The translations under genes were made by a program, and so were the position numbers. From Campylobacter fetus subsp. testudinum 03-427 (GTDB taxonomy: Bacteria; Campylobacterota; Campylobacteria; Campylobacterales; Campylobacteraceae): 64,000 nt of DNA. Below, piece after piece: positions 35,734 to 44,121 of the stretch. Numbering within the stretch: position 1 is the first letter of the stretch; every line of letters starts with the position of its first letter. The stretch covers positions 868,001 through 932,000 of the forward strand of contig CP006833.1 of the NCBI GenBank assembly GCA_000495505.1, read 5' to 3'. A model generated the notes under the pieces. It was given only the letters and a program-made list of their open reading frames with translations, was not told where the DNA came from and did no database searches.

Positions 35734-37154
35734 ACGCACATGAAAATATAGTCATACAGAAGTTAGCCGATAAGCAGATGAGAGCAAATTTAGACTCTGC
35801 GATGCATACTCTTCAAACAAATAGAGCAAAACTGATAAATGCGAATTTTAAAGACTGGCAAGGTCTTAGACAAAAAGGCAAATTTGTAAAACAAAAAGCT
35901 TTAAATACTTTAGATGAGAGACTCATTGAATTTGAAAAAAATGCTACTGATAACGGATTTAAAATCCATTGGGCATCTACGGCGGAGGAAGCTTGTGAAA
36001 TTGTATATAATATGATGGTGGATAAAGGTGTAGATACTATTTTAAAAGGTAAATCTATGGCTAGTGAGGAGATCCATTTAAATCACTACTTAGAAGAAAG
36101 AGGAATGAAACCTTTTGAAACTGATCTTGGTGAAGTTATAATACAGCTTATCTCAGAGCCTCCTGTTCATATAGTTGTACCAGCTATCCATAAAAATCGT
36201 TATGAAATAGGTGAAATATTTCATGAGAAATGGGGCGCAAAAAAAGAAAGCGAACCAGAAAAACTAAATGCTATAGCTAGACAAAAAATGAGAGAAGAGT
36301 TTAAAACTCTTAAAATGGGATTAAGTGGAGTAAATTTCGCCTTGTCAAAAGAAGGTGCGATATGGCTGATAGAAAATGAAGGCAATGGAAGAATGTGCAC
36401 TACTATACCAGATATATTAGTTAGTATCTGTGGTATAGAAAAAGTAGTTGAGTCTATAGAAGACGCCGTCACTGCAGATACCCTGCTCTCACCGAGTGCT
36501 ACTGGACAGTTTATTACTAATTATAACAACATAATCTCAGGACCGCGCCAAAATGGCGAACTTGATGGTCCCCAAGAGTGCCATATAATTCTTTTGGATA
36601 ATAATAGAACAAATATGTTAGCGCATGAAGAGTACAGCGAAGCACTTAGATGTATTAGATGTGGTGCTTGTATGAATTTTTGCCCCGTATATGATAAGAT
36701 CGGCGGTCATAGCTATAGAGCAGTATATCCAGGACCTATAGGAGAAGTTATAAGCCCTCAAATATTTGGTATGGATAATTACGGAGATATAGTATCTCTT
36801 TGTTCGCTTTGTGGTAGATGTTCAGAAGTTTGTCCAGTGGAAATTCCATTAGCAGATCTTATACGAAAATTAAGAAGAGATAAGATCGGCGAAGGTAAAA
36901 ATCCTCCTATAGGAACATCAAATTTAGAAAAAAATAGAGCCGAACAAATAGCATTCAAAGGTTACTGCGCTATGGCAACTAGTGGATTTATCTGGAGAAT
37001 GGCTATGAAAAGCGCAGGAATATTTAACAATATATTGCAAAATGGTAAATGGATACCAGTGATTAGCAACTGGTTAAACTACAAAGATCTTCCGGATTTT
37101 AAATACGATTTACATAAAGAGATTAAACAGATACAAGGGGTTAGATATGAGTAG
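35730..37154 (+). CDS. lutB: LutB/LldF, L-lactate oxidation Fe-S subunit
   Basis: A 474-residue protein with an N-terminal LUD domain and two C-terminal 4Fe-4S motifs: CIRCGACMNFCPVY and CSLCGRCSEVCPVEIP. This is the central redox subunit of the LutABC lactate dehydrogenase and probably passes electrons to the respiratory chain. It overlaps lutA by 4 nt and lutC by 8 nt. Length and motifs are typical. Confidence 0.93.
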   Translation: MNAHENIVIQKLADKQMRANLDSAMHTLQTNRAKLINANFKDWQGLRQKGKFVKQKALNTLDERLIEFEKNATDNGFKIHWASTAEEACEIVYNMMVDKGVDTILKGKSMASEEIHLNHYLEERGMKPFETDLGEVIIQLISEPPVHIVVPAIHKNRYEIGEIFHEKWGAKKESEPEKLNAIARQKMREEFKTLKMGLSGVNFALSKEGAIWLIENEGNGRMCTTIPDILVSICGIEKVVESIEDAVTADTLLSPSATGQFITNYNNIISGPRQNGELDGPQECHIILLDNNRTNMLAHEEYSEALRCIRCGACMNFCPVYDKIGGHSYRAVYPGPIGEVISPQIFGMDNYGDIVSLCSLCGRCSEVCPVEIPLADLIRKLRRDKIGEGKNPPIGTSNLEKNRAEQIAFKGYCAMATSGFIWRMAMKSAGIFNNILQNGKWIPVISNWLNYKDLPDFKYDLHKEIKQIQGVRYE

Positions 37155-37788
37155 CAAAGAGATTATACTAAACAAGATCAAATCTAGTGGATATAAAATG
37201 CCAAACATCGACGTAAGCGCTCCTAGCCAAAATCCATCAAGCCATATAATCAGCGCAGATGATGATATATACGCTGAATTCACGCAAAGAATAGTAGCAA
37301 ACAAAGCCTTACTCGTGGAGAGTTCGCCTGAAAAATTAAATGAGGATATCCAAAAAATCATCGATAAAGAGGCGGTAAAAAATTTGATTTATCCAGATTC
37401 CCTTAGTTTTGATGTTTCAAATTTAAATATAGAAAATAAATTTAAATTTGATAAACCAGTAGATGGATTTAAGTCTCAGATATTTGATTATGATGTGAGC
37501 ATTATAGATGCAAGAGGAGGCGTAAGTTCGCATGGAGTGGCTTGTATAGCATCTTCAAAGTCTCAACCCAGACTTCTAAGCTTGACTCCAAAAGTCTGCA
37601 TAGCTCTTATCAGCAAAGATAGCATAGTAAAATCGCTTTGCGATATGCTAAATAAGATAAAAAATGAAGATGGAAAGCTGCCTACAAATGTAGTTTTCAT
37701 ATCAGGACCTAGTAGAACAAGCGATATAGAACTTCAGCTAGTTCTTGGAGTTCATGGATCGCAGATATTTTACGCTATTACATATTAA
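37147..37788 (+). CDS. lutC: LutC/LldG, L-lactate oxidation subunit
   Basis: A 213-residue LUD-domain protein, the third subunit of the lactate oxidation complex. The core strand VSIIDARGGVSSHGVACIASS and the ending FISGPSRTSDIELQLVLGVHG (a signature of the LutC family) are present. It is tail-to-tail with the NlpC/P60 gene, separated by a symmetrical hairpin. Confidence 0.9.
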   Translation: MSSKEIILNKIKSSGYKMPNIDVSAPSQNPSSHIISADDDIYAEFTQRIVANKALLVESSPEKLNEDIQKIIDKEAVKNLIYPDSLSFDVSNLNIENKFKFDKPVDGFKSQIFDYDVSIIDARGGVSSHGVACIASSKSQPRLLSLTPKVCIALISKDSIVKSLCDMLNKIKNEDGKLPTNVVFISGPSRTSDIELQLVLGVHGSQIFYAITY

Positions 37789-37820
37789 ATTTAAAAAATG
37801 TTATTTAAAATATAGATTAA

Positions 37821-37849
37821 GATTAAGCTAAATTTAACTTAGCTTAATC
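37821..37849. terminator. Bidirectional terminator hairpin, lutC / NlpC
   Basis: An 11-bp perfect stem GATTAAGCTAA / TTAGCTTAATC with a 7-nt loop lies between converging genes. AT-rich flanks on both sides suit termination in both directions. Confidence 0.65.
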
Positions 37850-37877
37850 AAATTTAAAATGCTATTTTTGATTTTAA

Positions 37878-38507
37878 TTAGTTTATTTTCAGTGTTTTTT
37901 CTACTTTGCCAAAACCAGCAAATTTATTAGATACTAAACAAGATTGCGATTGGCATTTTGTAATAATATATGCATTTACTTTTTTACCATTTATTATATG
38001 TGAATTTTTGTATTTTAAATTCATAACACTTTTTATATTTTTTCCGCTTGTATTATGAACAAAACTTATGGTTCCATTGGAATTTATATCTTGGATAATA
38101 CCTAAATGTGTGATTTTTTTCTGTTTGCTTGTTTTTGTGTTGTGAGTGGTGTTGCTAAAAAATACTAGATCTCCTGGTTTAGGATCGATAAAATATATTT
38201 TATTTTGCGATTGATAGAGATTAAAAATAGCTTGTGACTTTCTTCCTTCTTTATCATAAAAATTATCAAGCTCACTAGAATTAAAATATATACTATTGCT
38301 ATCTTCATTTACTAAGCTAACAAATCCAGAACAGTCTTTGCCTAATTTTTTGTTCATATATTTACTTAAATTTACGTTATATACGTTATTGAACTCATAT
38401 TGATCGAATTTACCTGCACTTTGGCTTGTTGGTGGCGTAGTTTTAAAAGAACAACCAGCAAGTATCAAAGCGACGCTAACTCCTGCTATCGCGGTCTTTA
38501 AAGTCAT
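37878..38507 (-). CDS. NlpC/P60-like cell-wall peptidase lipoprotein
   Basis: A 209-residue exported lipoprotein: signal peptide with lipobox LAGC (lipidated C19), then an NlpC/P60-like domain with catalytic C59 (GKDCSGFV), H134 (THLGII) and a third polar residue H151 (FVHN). These residues would cut peptide crosslinks of peptidoglycan. The domain is divergent, with an insertion before the His. It is a monocistronic gene between two plus-strand units. Confidence 0.83.
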   Translation of the reverse strand: MTLKTAIAGVSVALILAGCSFKTTPPTSQSAGKFDQYEFNNVYNVNLSKYMNKKLGKDCSGFVSLVNEDSNSIYFNSSELDNFYDKEGRKSQAIFNLYQSQNKIYFIDPKPGDLVFFSNTTHNTKTSKQKKITHLGIIQDINSNGTISFVHNTSGKNIKSVMNLKYKNSHIINGKKVNAYIITKCQSQSCLVSNKFAGFGKVEKTLKIN

Positions 38508-38579
38508 ATAACATCCTAAATGATTTATAAAAAATTTCTAAAATTGTACCAAAATATTCTTATGTAAGCATAAATATAG

Positions 38580-38585
38580 TATAAT
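38580..38585 (+). promoter_or_regulatory. Probable -10 box for murA
   Basis: TATAAT, 26 nt before the murA ATG in the divergent gap from the NlpC/P60 gene; AAAGG follows as ribosome-binding site. Confidence 0.55.
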
Positions 38586-38610
38586 CATCCTTATTTTTTA
38601 AAGGTTTGTT

Positions 38611-39870
38611 ATGGATTATTTAGAGATAAAAGGCGGAAAAAAGCTATTTGGCAGCGTTTATATAAGTGGAGCAAAAAACGCAGCACTTCCGCTTATTGCT
38701 ATGAGTATTTTGGCAAAAAACGATGTTGTGATAAGAAATATTCCACAAGTTGCAGATATAAAAACGCTTGTAAAACTTTTGCAAAACTTAGGCGCAGTTT
38801 CTAAATTTGAAAACCTTGATTTAGTTATAAATACAACCACCATTAATTCCACAAAAGCTACATATGATATCGTACGTAAAATGCGAGCTTCTATACTTGT
38901 GTTAGGTCCTTTGTTAGCAAGATTTGGTCATTGTGAAGTTTCACTTCCTGGAGGCTGTGCGATTGGCGCTAGACCTATAGATCTTCATTTAAATGCACTT
39001 GAAAAAATGGGTGCAAATATAGAAATAAAAGACGGTTATGTTATAGCCAGAGCAAAAGACGGCTTAAAAGGCGCAAATATAATATTTGATAAAATAACAG
39101 TTACAGGAACCGAAAATATAGTTATGGCAGCAGCTCTTGCAAAAGGAACGACTAAAATTTTAAATGCAGCAAAAGAGCCTGAAGTTGTGCAAGTATGTCA
39201 AATTTTAAATGATAGTGGTATAAAAATAGAAGGAATCGGCACAAATGAACTTACTATTTACGGTAGTGGCGGTGAGTTATTAAATTTAAATGAAATATGC
39301 GTTATACCAGATAGAATCGAAGCTGGAACATATCTTTGCGCTGCTGCTATAGCAGGAGGAGAGATAACATTAAGACAAGTAGAGCCAAATCATTTGGTTT
39401 CTGTTTTAGGAAAATTAAGCGATATGGGTGTAAATTTTGAACTTGGAGATAAAAGTATAAAAGTTATATCAGACGCAAAATTAAGCCCCGTACAAATTAT
39501 CACAACCGAATTTCCAGGATTTCCTACTGATATGCAAGCTCAATTTATGGCTTTAGCTTGTGTAGCAAACGGTGTAAGCACGATCGATGAAAGGTTATTT
39601 GAAAATCGTTTTATGCACGCAAGCGAATTAAATCGTATGGGCGCAGATATAAAATTAAACGGGCATATAGCTACTGTTAGCGGCGTTAGTTTAAATGGAG
39701 CTGACGTAATGGCTACTGACTTAAGAGCGAGTTCGGCTCTTGTTTTAGCCGCTCTTGTGGCAAACGGAACTACTAGAGTTCATAGAATTTATCACTTAGA
39801 CCGCGGTTATGAAAACTTAGAAATCAAACTTCAAAATCTTGGAGCAGATATAAAAAGACTTAGCGAATAA
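38611..39870 (+). CDS. murA: UDP-N-acetylglucosamine 1-carboxyvinyltransferase
   Basis: A 419-residue enzyme that adds enolpyruvate to UDP-GlcNAc, the first committed step of peptidoglycan synthesis. The active-site loop [10 protein letters not shown] carries the catalytic C116, the residue fosfomycin alkylates, so normal sensitivity of the enzyme itself is predicted. The two-fold inverse alpha/beta architecture and length are standard. moeA follows 12 nt later. Confidence 0.96.
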   Translation: MDYLEIKGGKKLFGSVYISGAKNAALPLIAMSILAKNDVVIRNIPQVADIKTLVKLLQNLGAVSKFENLDLVINTTTINSTKATYDIVRKMRASILVLGPLLARFGHCEVSLPGGCAIGARPIDLHLNALEKMGANIEIKDGYVIARAKDGLKGANIIFDKITVTGTENIVMAAALAKGTTKILNAAKEPEVVQVCQILNDSGIKIEGIGTNELTIYGSGGELLNLNEICVIPDRIEAGTYLCAAAIAGGEITLRQVEPNHLVSVLGKLSDMGVNFELGDKSIKVISDAKLSPVQIITTEFPGFPTDMQAQFMALACVANGVSTIDERLFENRFMHASELNRMGADIKLNGHIATVSGVSLNGADVMATDLRASSALVLAALVANGTTRVHRIYHLDRGYENLEIKLQNLGADIKRLSE

Positions 39871-39881
39871 AGGATTATCAA

Positions 39882-41060
39882 ATGGATGTTAAAAGCGTAT
39901 TTGAAACAATTTCAAATTTAAAACCGGTGGAAAATTATGAGTTTATCAGTTTAGATACTGCTTTTGGAAGAGTTCTAGCCAGCGACGTTATCGCCATTAA
40001 GCCTTTACCTGCTTTTGATAATTCGGCTCTTGATGGATATGCTTTTAACTATAATGATAGAAAAAATCCTCTTTTGGTAAAAGGAACTATATTTGCCGGT
40101 GATAAAAAAGAATACCACATAAAAAAGAATGAATGCTATAAGATAATGACTGGAGCTATCTTTCCAACAGGTTCAGATACCGTAATGATGATAGAAGATG
40201 AGAGTTTTGATGAAAATGGATATCTCATTATAACAGACAACATAAAAAAAGATAATGCTAGAAAAATGACCGGAGAAGAAGTTAAAATAGGCGATATTTT
40301 GCTACGCAAAAACGAACTACTAACTCCTGCTAACATTATGCTTTTAGCAGCTCAAGGTATCAGTTATGTAAAAGTTTTTTCAAATTTAAAAATAGCCATT
40401 TTTAGTAGCGGAGATGAGATAAACGAACCATGGCAAAACTCTGATGAAAGATCTATTTATAATGCAAATGCGTTTGGAGTACTTGCTATGTTAAAACAAA
40501 ATGGATTTAATGCAGAGTACAAAGGTATATTAAAAGATGAGAAAAATATCTTAAAAGAGCAGATAAAAAATGCAAAAAATTACGATGTTTTGATTACTAG
40601 TGGAGGTGCTAGTAAAGGAGAGGCGGATTTTATGCAAAGCGTACTTTTAGAACTAGGATTTAAAGAGATATTTTCAAGTATTGATGTGCGTCCAGCTAAA
40701 CCTACAAAACTATACCAAAATGACTTACAAACCGTATTTATTTTACCCGGAAATCCGATGGCGTGTTTTATGGGATGCTTTTTATCTGTCATTCCTGCTA
40801 TAAAAAAACTTTGCGGATTTAATGAATTTTTACATAAAACATACAAGGCTAAATTTAAAGGAAATTTAAAACTCAAACCTACTCGTGCAAATATTGTAAT
40901 TGGTCGTTATGAAAATGGTGAGTTTATGGCGACGAATGAAAATAAATTTAGTCCCGCGATGATAATGCCTATATCTATCTCTAATGCGATATATATTTCA
41001 AGTATCGCAAAAGGTGAAATTTCTGATCAAGAAATAGTTGAAATATATAAATTATCTTGA
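39882..41060 (+). CDS. moeA: Molybdopterin molybdenumtransferase MoeA
   Basis: A 392-residue enzyme inserting molybdate into adenylylated molybdopterin, the step after MogA (7737). NSALDGYAF, MTGAIFPTGSDTV, the TSGGASKGEADF substrate-binding region and LPGNPMA are all present. It probably shares the murA transcript. The promoter of the downstream tRNA-Gly overlaps its last codons. Confidence 0.92.
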   Translation: MDVKSVFETISNLKPVENYEFISLDTAFGRVLASDVIAIKPLPAFDNSALDGYAFNYNDRKNPLLVKGTIFAGDKKEYHIKKNECYKIMTGAIFPTGSDTVMMIEDESFDENGYLIITDNIKKDNARKMTGEEVKIGDILLRKNELLTPANIMLLAAQGISYVKVFSNLKIAIFSSGDEINEPWQNSDERSIYNANAFGVLAMLKQNGFNAEYKGILKDEKNILKEQIKNAKNYDVLITSGGASKGEADFMQSVLLELGFKEIFSSIDVRPAKPTKLYQNDLQTVFILPGNPMACFMGCFLSVIPAIKKLCGFNEFLHKTYKAKFKGNLKLKPTRANIVIGRYENGEFMATNENKFSPAMIMPISISNAIYISSIAKGEISDQEIVEIYKLS

Positions 41061-41085
41061 CTTATGAGCAAAAATATGGTAAAAT
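41057..41085 (+). promoter_or_regulatory. Sigma-70-type promoter of tRNA-Gly
   Basis: TTGACT (41057-41062) and TAAAAT (41080-41085) are separated by 17 nt, and the tRNA begins 22 nt after the -10 box. The -35 box lies over the moeA stop codon. Confidence 0.6.
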
Positions 41086-41106
41086 CACGCTTCCAAAACA
41101 ATACAA

Positions 41107-41181
41107 GCGGGAATAGCTCAGGGGTAGAGCACAACCTTGCCAAGGTTGGGGTCGCGAGTTCGAATCTCGTTTCCCGCTCCA
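41107..41181 (+). tRNA. tRNA-Gly (anticodon GCC)
   Basis: A 75-nt cloverleaf with CCA encoded. The acceptor arms GCGGGAA (41107-41113) and TTCCCGC (41171-41177) pair perfectly; the D arm (GCTCAGGGGTAGAGC), the anticodon arm CAACC-TTGCCAA-GGTTG with GCC, and the T arm containing GTTCGAAT follow. The last A of CCA is also the first base of an in-frame ATC of the flgA reading frame. Confidence 0.97.
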
Positions 41182-41840
41182 TCTTTATATTTATCACTAT
41201 TTTTATCATATTTTCAAATAATCTTTTTGCTCTTACTTTAGCTGAATCTTTAAAAATCAAGATCAAAGAAGATATTCCAAATGCTATTATAAACTCTATT
41301 TCGATAGAAAAACCGAGCTCATTGCCTGAAGATTTTTCTCAGTATAGACTAAAAGATATTTTTATACTATCTATTAGAGGTAATGATGGAAACTTTAGAG
41401 CTCTTTATGAAATGCCAAATAAGCTAAATAAAAGCATATTTTTTAAATTTAAAATAGACGCCAAAGTAAATGTTTTAGTTGCTATAAAAGATATAGATAG
41501 AGATCATATACTAAATTTAAGCGATTATGAGCAAAGAAGTGTAAGCTTAAAAGAGTATGACAAAGAGGCGTTAAAAGAAACTCCGAAAAATATAAAACTT
41601 ATAACAAGAACTAGAATTAAACGAGGTAAAATTCTCACAAATAGGCAGTTTAAAACATTAAGCGATATAAAAAAAGGAGATTTGGTAAATGCGGTTTTAA
41701 AGGACGGAACTTTAAATATTGAAGTATCAGTAACTGCGCTAGAAGATGGAAGCGTAGGAGATATAATCCAAGTTAGAAACGAAAACAATCAAGTTTTTAA
41801 AGCTAATGTTATTTCAAAAAATAGAGTTTTAATAAGGTGA
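41181..41840 (+). CDS. flgA: FlgA-like flagellar P-ring assembly chaperone (start uncertain)
   Basis: The C-terminal half is a SAF domain (RTRIKRGKILTNRQFKTLSD... through IIQVRNENN), as in FlgA, the periplasmic chaperone for the flagellar P-ring. The frame is open from ATG 41064 through the whole tRNA gene, but a signal-peptide-like stretch (IFIFITIFIIFSNNLFA) begins exactly after the tRNA. No ATG, GTG or TTG lies in frame between the tRNA and that stretch, so the true start is a rare codon (ATC 41181, ATA 41187 or ATT 41199) or lies upstream of the tRNA. I give the first post-tRNA codon. The coaD gene follows 3 nt later, matching the C. jejuni neighbourhood. Confidence 0.75.
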   Translation: MFIFITIFIIFSNNLFALTLAESLKIKIKEDIPNAIINSISIEKPSSLPEDFSQYRLKDIFILSIRGNDGNFRALYEMPNKLNKSIFFKFKIDAKVNVLVAIKDIDRDHILNLSDYEQRSVSLKEYDKEALKETPKNIKLITRTRIKRGKILTNRQFKTLSDIKKGDLVNAVLKDGTLNIEVSVTALEDGSVGDIIQVRNENNQVFKANVISKNRVLIR

Positions 41841-41843
41841 AAA

Positions 41844-42323
41844 ATGAATAAATCTTGTATATATCCCGGCACGTTTGATCCCATTACAAATGGTCATATG
41901 GATGTCATAAAAAGAGCTTGCAGGGTTTTTGATAATGTTATAGTAGCAGTTGCGTTAAATGAGAGTAAAACGCCCTATTTTTGTTATGAAAAGCGAATAA
42001 GCTTAGCAAAAACAGCCACTAAAGATATACCAAAAGTAAGCGTTATAGGTTTTGATAATCTACTTGTGGATTTTGCTAAATCAAAAGGTATAAATACCGT
42101 GGTTCGTGGTCTTAGAGCAGTTAGCGACTTTGAGTATGAGCTTCAGATAGGATACGCAAACGCCTCTCTTTGGAGCGAGTTTGAAACGGTATATTTTATG
42201 CCGAGTTTAAAAAATGCTTTTATATCAAGCTCTATCGTAAGATCCGTGCTAAAGCATGGTGGAGATATAAGAAGTTTGGTTCCTATTAGCGTGTTAGAAG
42301 AGATCAAAGGAAAATTATGTTAG
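41844..42323 (+). CDS. coaD: Phosphopantetheine adenylyltransferase
   Basis: A 159-residue nucleotidyltransferase making dephospho-CoA from 4'-phosphopantetheine and ATP. The TNGHMD segment (HxGH-type motif) near the N-terminus and the ISSSIVR motif near the C-terminus are present, and the length is standard. It overlaps tmk by 7 nt. In C. jejuni a ubiX-like gene sits between flgA and coaD; here it is absent. Confidence 0.95.
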   Translation: MNKSCIYPGTFDPITNGHMDVIKRACRVFDNVIVAVALNESKTPYFCYEKRISLAKTATKDIPKVSVIGFDNLLVDFAKSKGINTVVRGLRAVSDFEYELQIGYANASLWSEFETVYFMPSLKNAFISSSIVRSVLKHGGDIRSLVPISVLEEIKGKLC

Positions 42324-42895
42324 TAAATTTTGAAGGAGTTGATGGAGTCGGAAAATCAACTCAAATTTCACTTTTAAAAGAATTTAGAAATGATGCCGTG
42401 ATAACAAAAGAGCCCGGAGGCACGGAGTTTGGGCTTATGATTAGGGATTATCTACTTAAAAATGCAAGTCAAATTTCTAATAAAACCGAAATTTTTTTAT
42501 TTTTAGCTGATCGCGCCGAACATTATGAAAAAGTTCTAAAACCTAACTACGGAAATCTCGTTTTAAACGATAGAAGTTTTGTTTCTGGTATGGCTTATGC
42601 TATGGCAAGTGATAGTTCTTTAGATATCGGCTTACTTTTGGATCTGAATAAATTTGCTTTAAACGGCGATCTTGGAGATAAATTTGTATTTTTAAAAGCT
42701 GATGAAATGTTACTTAAAAATAGACTATTTAGTCGTGGAACTAGTGATGAGATAGAGATGCGCGGGATTGAGTATTTAATGAGAGTTCAAGGATTTATGA
42801 GTATAATACTTTCCGATTTAAAGTTTGATGTTTTGGAGATCGATGCCTCGCTCGAGGTTCTTGAAATTCAAGAAAAAATAAGGAAATTTATATGA
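42317..42895 (+). CDS. tmk: Thymidylate kinase
   Basis: A 192-residue P-loop kinase phosphorylating dTMP. The P-loop is EGVDGVGKST (residues 5-14), followed by a TKEPGGT segment for dTMP binding and the DR of LNDRSFVSG. Normal length for the Campylobacter family. Overlaps coaD by 7 nt and hisS by 4 nt. Confidence 0.94.
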   Translation: MLVNFEGVDGVGKSTQISLLKEFRNDAVITKEPGGTEFGLMIRDYLLKNASQISNKTEIFLFLADRAEHYEKVLKPNYGNLVLNDRSFVSGMAYAMASDSSLDIGLLLDLNKFALNGDLGDKFVFLKADEMLLKNRLFSRGTSDEIEMRGIEYLMRVQGFMSIILSDLKFDVLEIDASLEVLEIQEKIRKFI

Positions 42896-44121
42896 TAAAC
42901 GCTCTGCGTGGGATGAAAGACCTGCTTGATAATGATGGAAAACTTTATAAATTTATAGTAGAAATATGCGAAAGTGTTGCAAAAAATTACGGTTATGAAT
43001 TTTGTGAAACTCCAAAAATGGAAGAAACATCACTATTTAAAAGAAGCGTCGGCGAAAGTAGCGATATAGTCGGCAAAGAGATGTATCAGTTTATCGACAA
43101 AGGCGGCAACGATGTCTGTTTAAGACCAGAGGGAACTGCTGGAGTAGTTCGAGCCTTTATAGAAGCTAAATTTGATAGAGCTGGTGGAGTAAAACGTTAT
43201 TATTATTATGGAAGTATGTTTCGTTATGAAAGACCGCAACGCGGACGCTTAAGAGAGTTTCATCAATTTGGCGTGGAGTGTTTTGGTGAATCAAGCGTTT
43301 ATGAAGATGCGAGCGTCATACTTATGTTAAACGAAATTTTAGATAAACTCGGTATAAAAACTACATTAAAGATAAATTCCCTTGGCGATAGTGAATGTAT
43401 GCCAAAATACAGACAAAAATTAATTTCTTTTATAGATGAAAAAAAAGATGAATTATGTGAGGATTGTCGTCGTAGGCTTACTACAAATCCTATTAGAGTA
43501 TTGGACTGTAAAAATGAACATTGCCAAATTCTGCTTAAAAATACACCTCTTATAATTGAAAATTTAAATGAAGAGTGCGAAAATGACTTTTTAAATTTAA
43601 AAAAGATACTAACTCAAAATAAAGTCAAATTTGAAGTAGATGGAAGACTTGTTCGTGGATTAGACTACTACTGTAAAACCGCATTTGAGTTTGTAAGCGA
43701 TGAGATAGGCTCTAAAAGTGCAGTCGCAGGCGGTGGAAGATATGATAGACTAGTTGATTTTTTAGGCGGAAAAGCTACTCCTGCTGTAGGCTGGGCTATG
43801 GGTTGTGAGCGCATAATGGAGATATTAAAACAAAAAGAATTCACTTCAAAAAGAGAAGGAATTTATATCTGTGCTTTAGATGAAAAGTATATAGATGAAA
43901 TTTATAAAATAGGCTTAGAACTTAGGAAAAATCATAAAGTAGAGATATCTTATGAAGCCAAAAGTCCAAATAAACATCTGAATTTAGCAGATAAAAAATT
44001 TGCTAAACTGTTTTTATGTATGGGTGAAGATGAGGCAAAAAACGGTGAAATTTGGTATAAGAATTTAGAAAATAAAGATGAAAAGCGTATAAAGATTTTA
44101 AATTTAGAAGGTGAATTATGA
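42892..44121 (+). CDS. hisS: Histidyl-tRNA synthetase
   Basis: A 409-residue class II synthetase. Motif 2 (MFRYERPQRGRLREFHQFG), the histidine-binding RGLDYY loop and motif 3 (AVGWAMGCERIME) are in the expected order, with the anticodon-binding domain at the C-terminus. Overlaps tmk and speA by 4 nt each. Confidence 0.96.
   Translation: MINALRGMKDLLDNDGKLYKFIVEICESVAKNYGYEFCETPKMEETSLFKRSVGESSDIVGKEMYQFIDKGGNDVCLRPEGTAGVVRAFIEAKFDRAGGVKRYYYYGSMFRYERPQRGRLREFHQFGVECFGESSVYEDASVILMLNEILDKLGIKTTLKINSLGDSECMPKYRQKLISFIDEKKDELCEDCRRRLTTNPIRVLDCKNEHCQILLKNTPLIIENLNEECENDFLNLKKILTQNKVKFEVDGRLVRGLDYYCKTAFEFVSDEIGSKSAVAGGGRYDRLVDFLGGKATPAVGWAMGCERIMEILKQKEFTSKREGIYICALDEKYIDEIYKIGLELRKNHKVEISYEAKSPNKHLNLADKKFAKLFLCMGEDEAKNGEIWYKNLENKDEKRIKILNLEGEL

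Noticed and set aside
41064-41840. FlgA reading from ATG 41064 through the whole tRNA-Gly
   Set aside because: The first 39 codons would translate a tRNA gene and put a basic stretch before the signal peptide; no ribosome-binding site. Kept only as an alternative start in the flgA entry.
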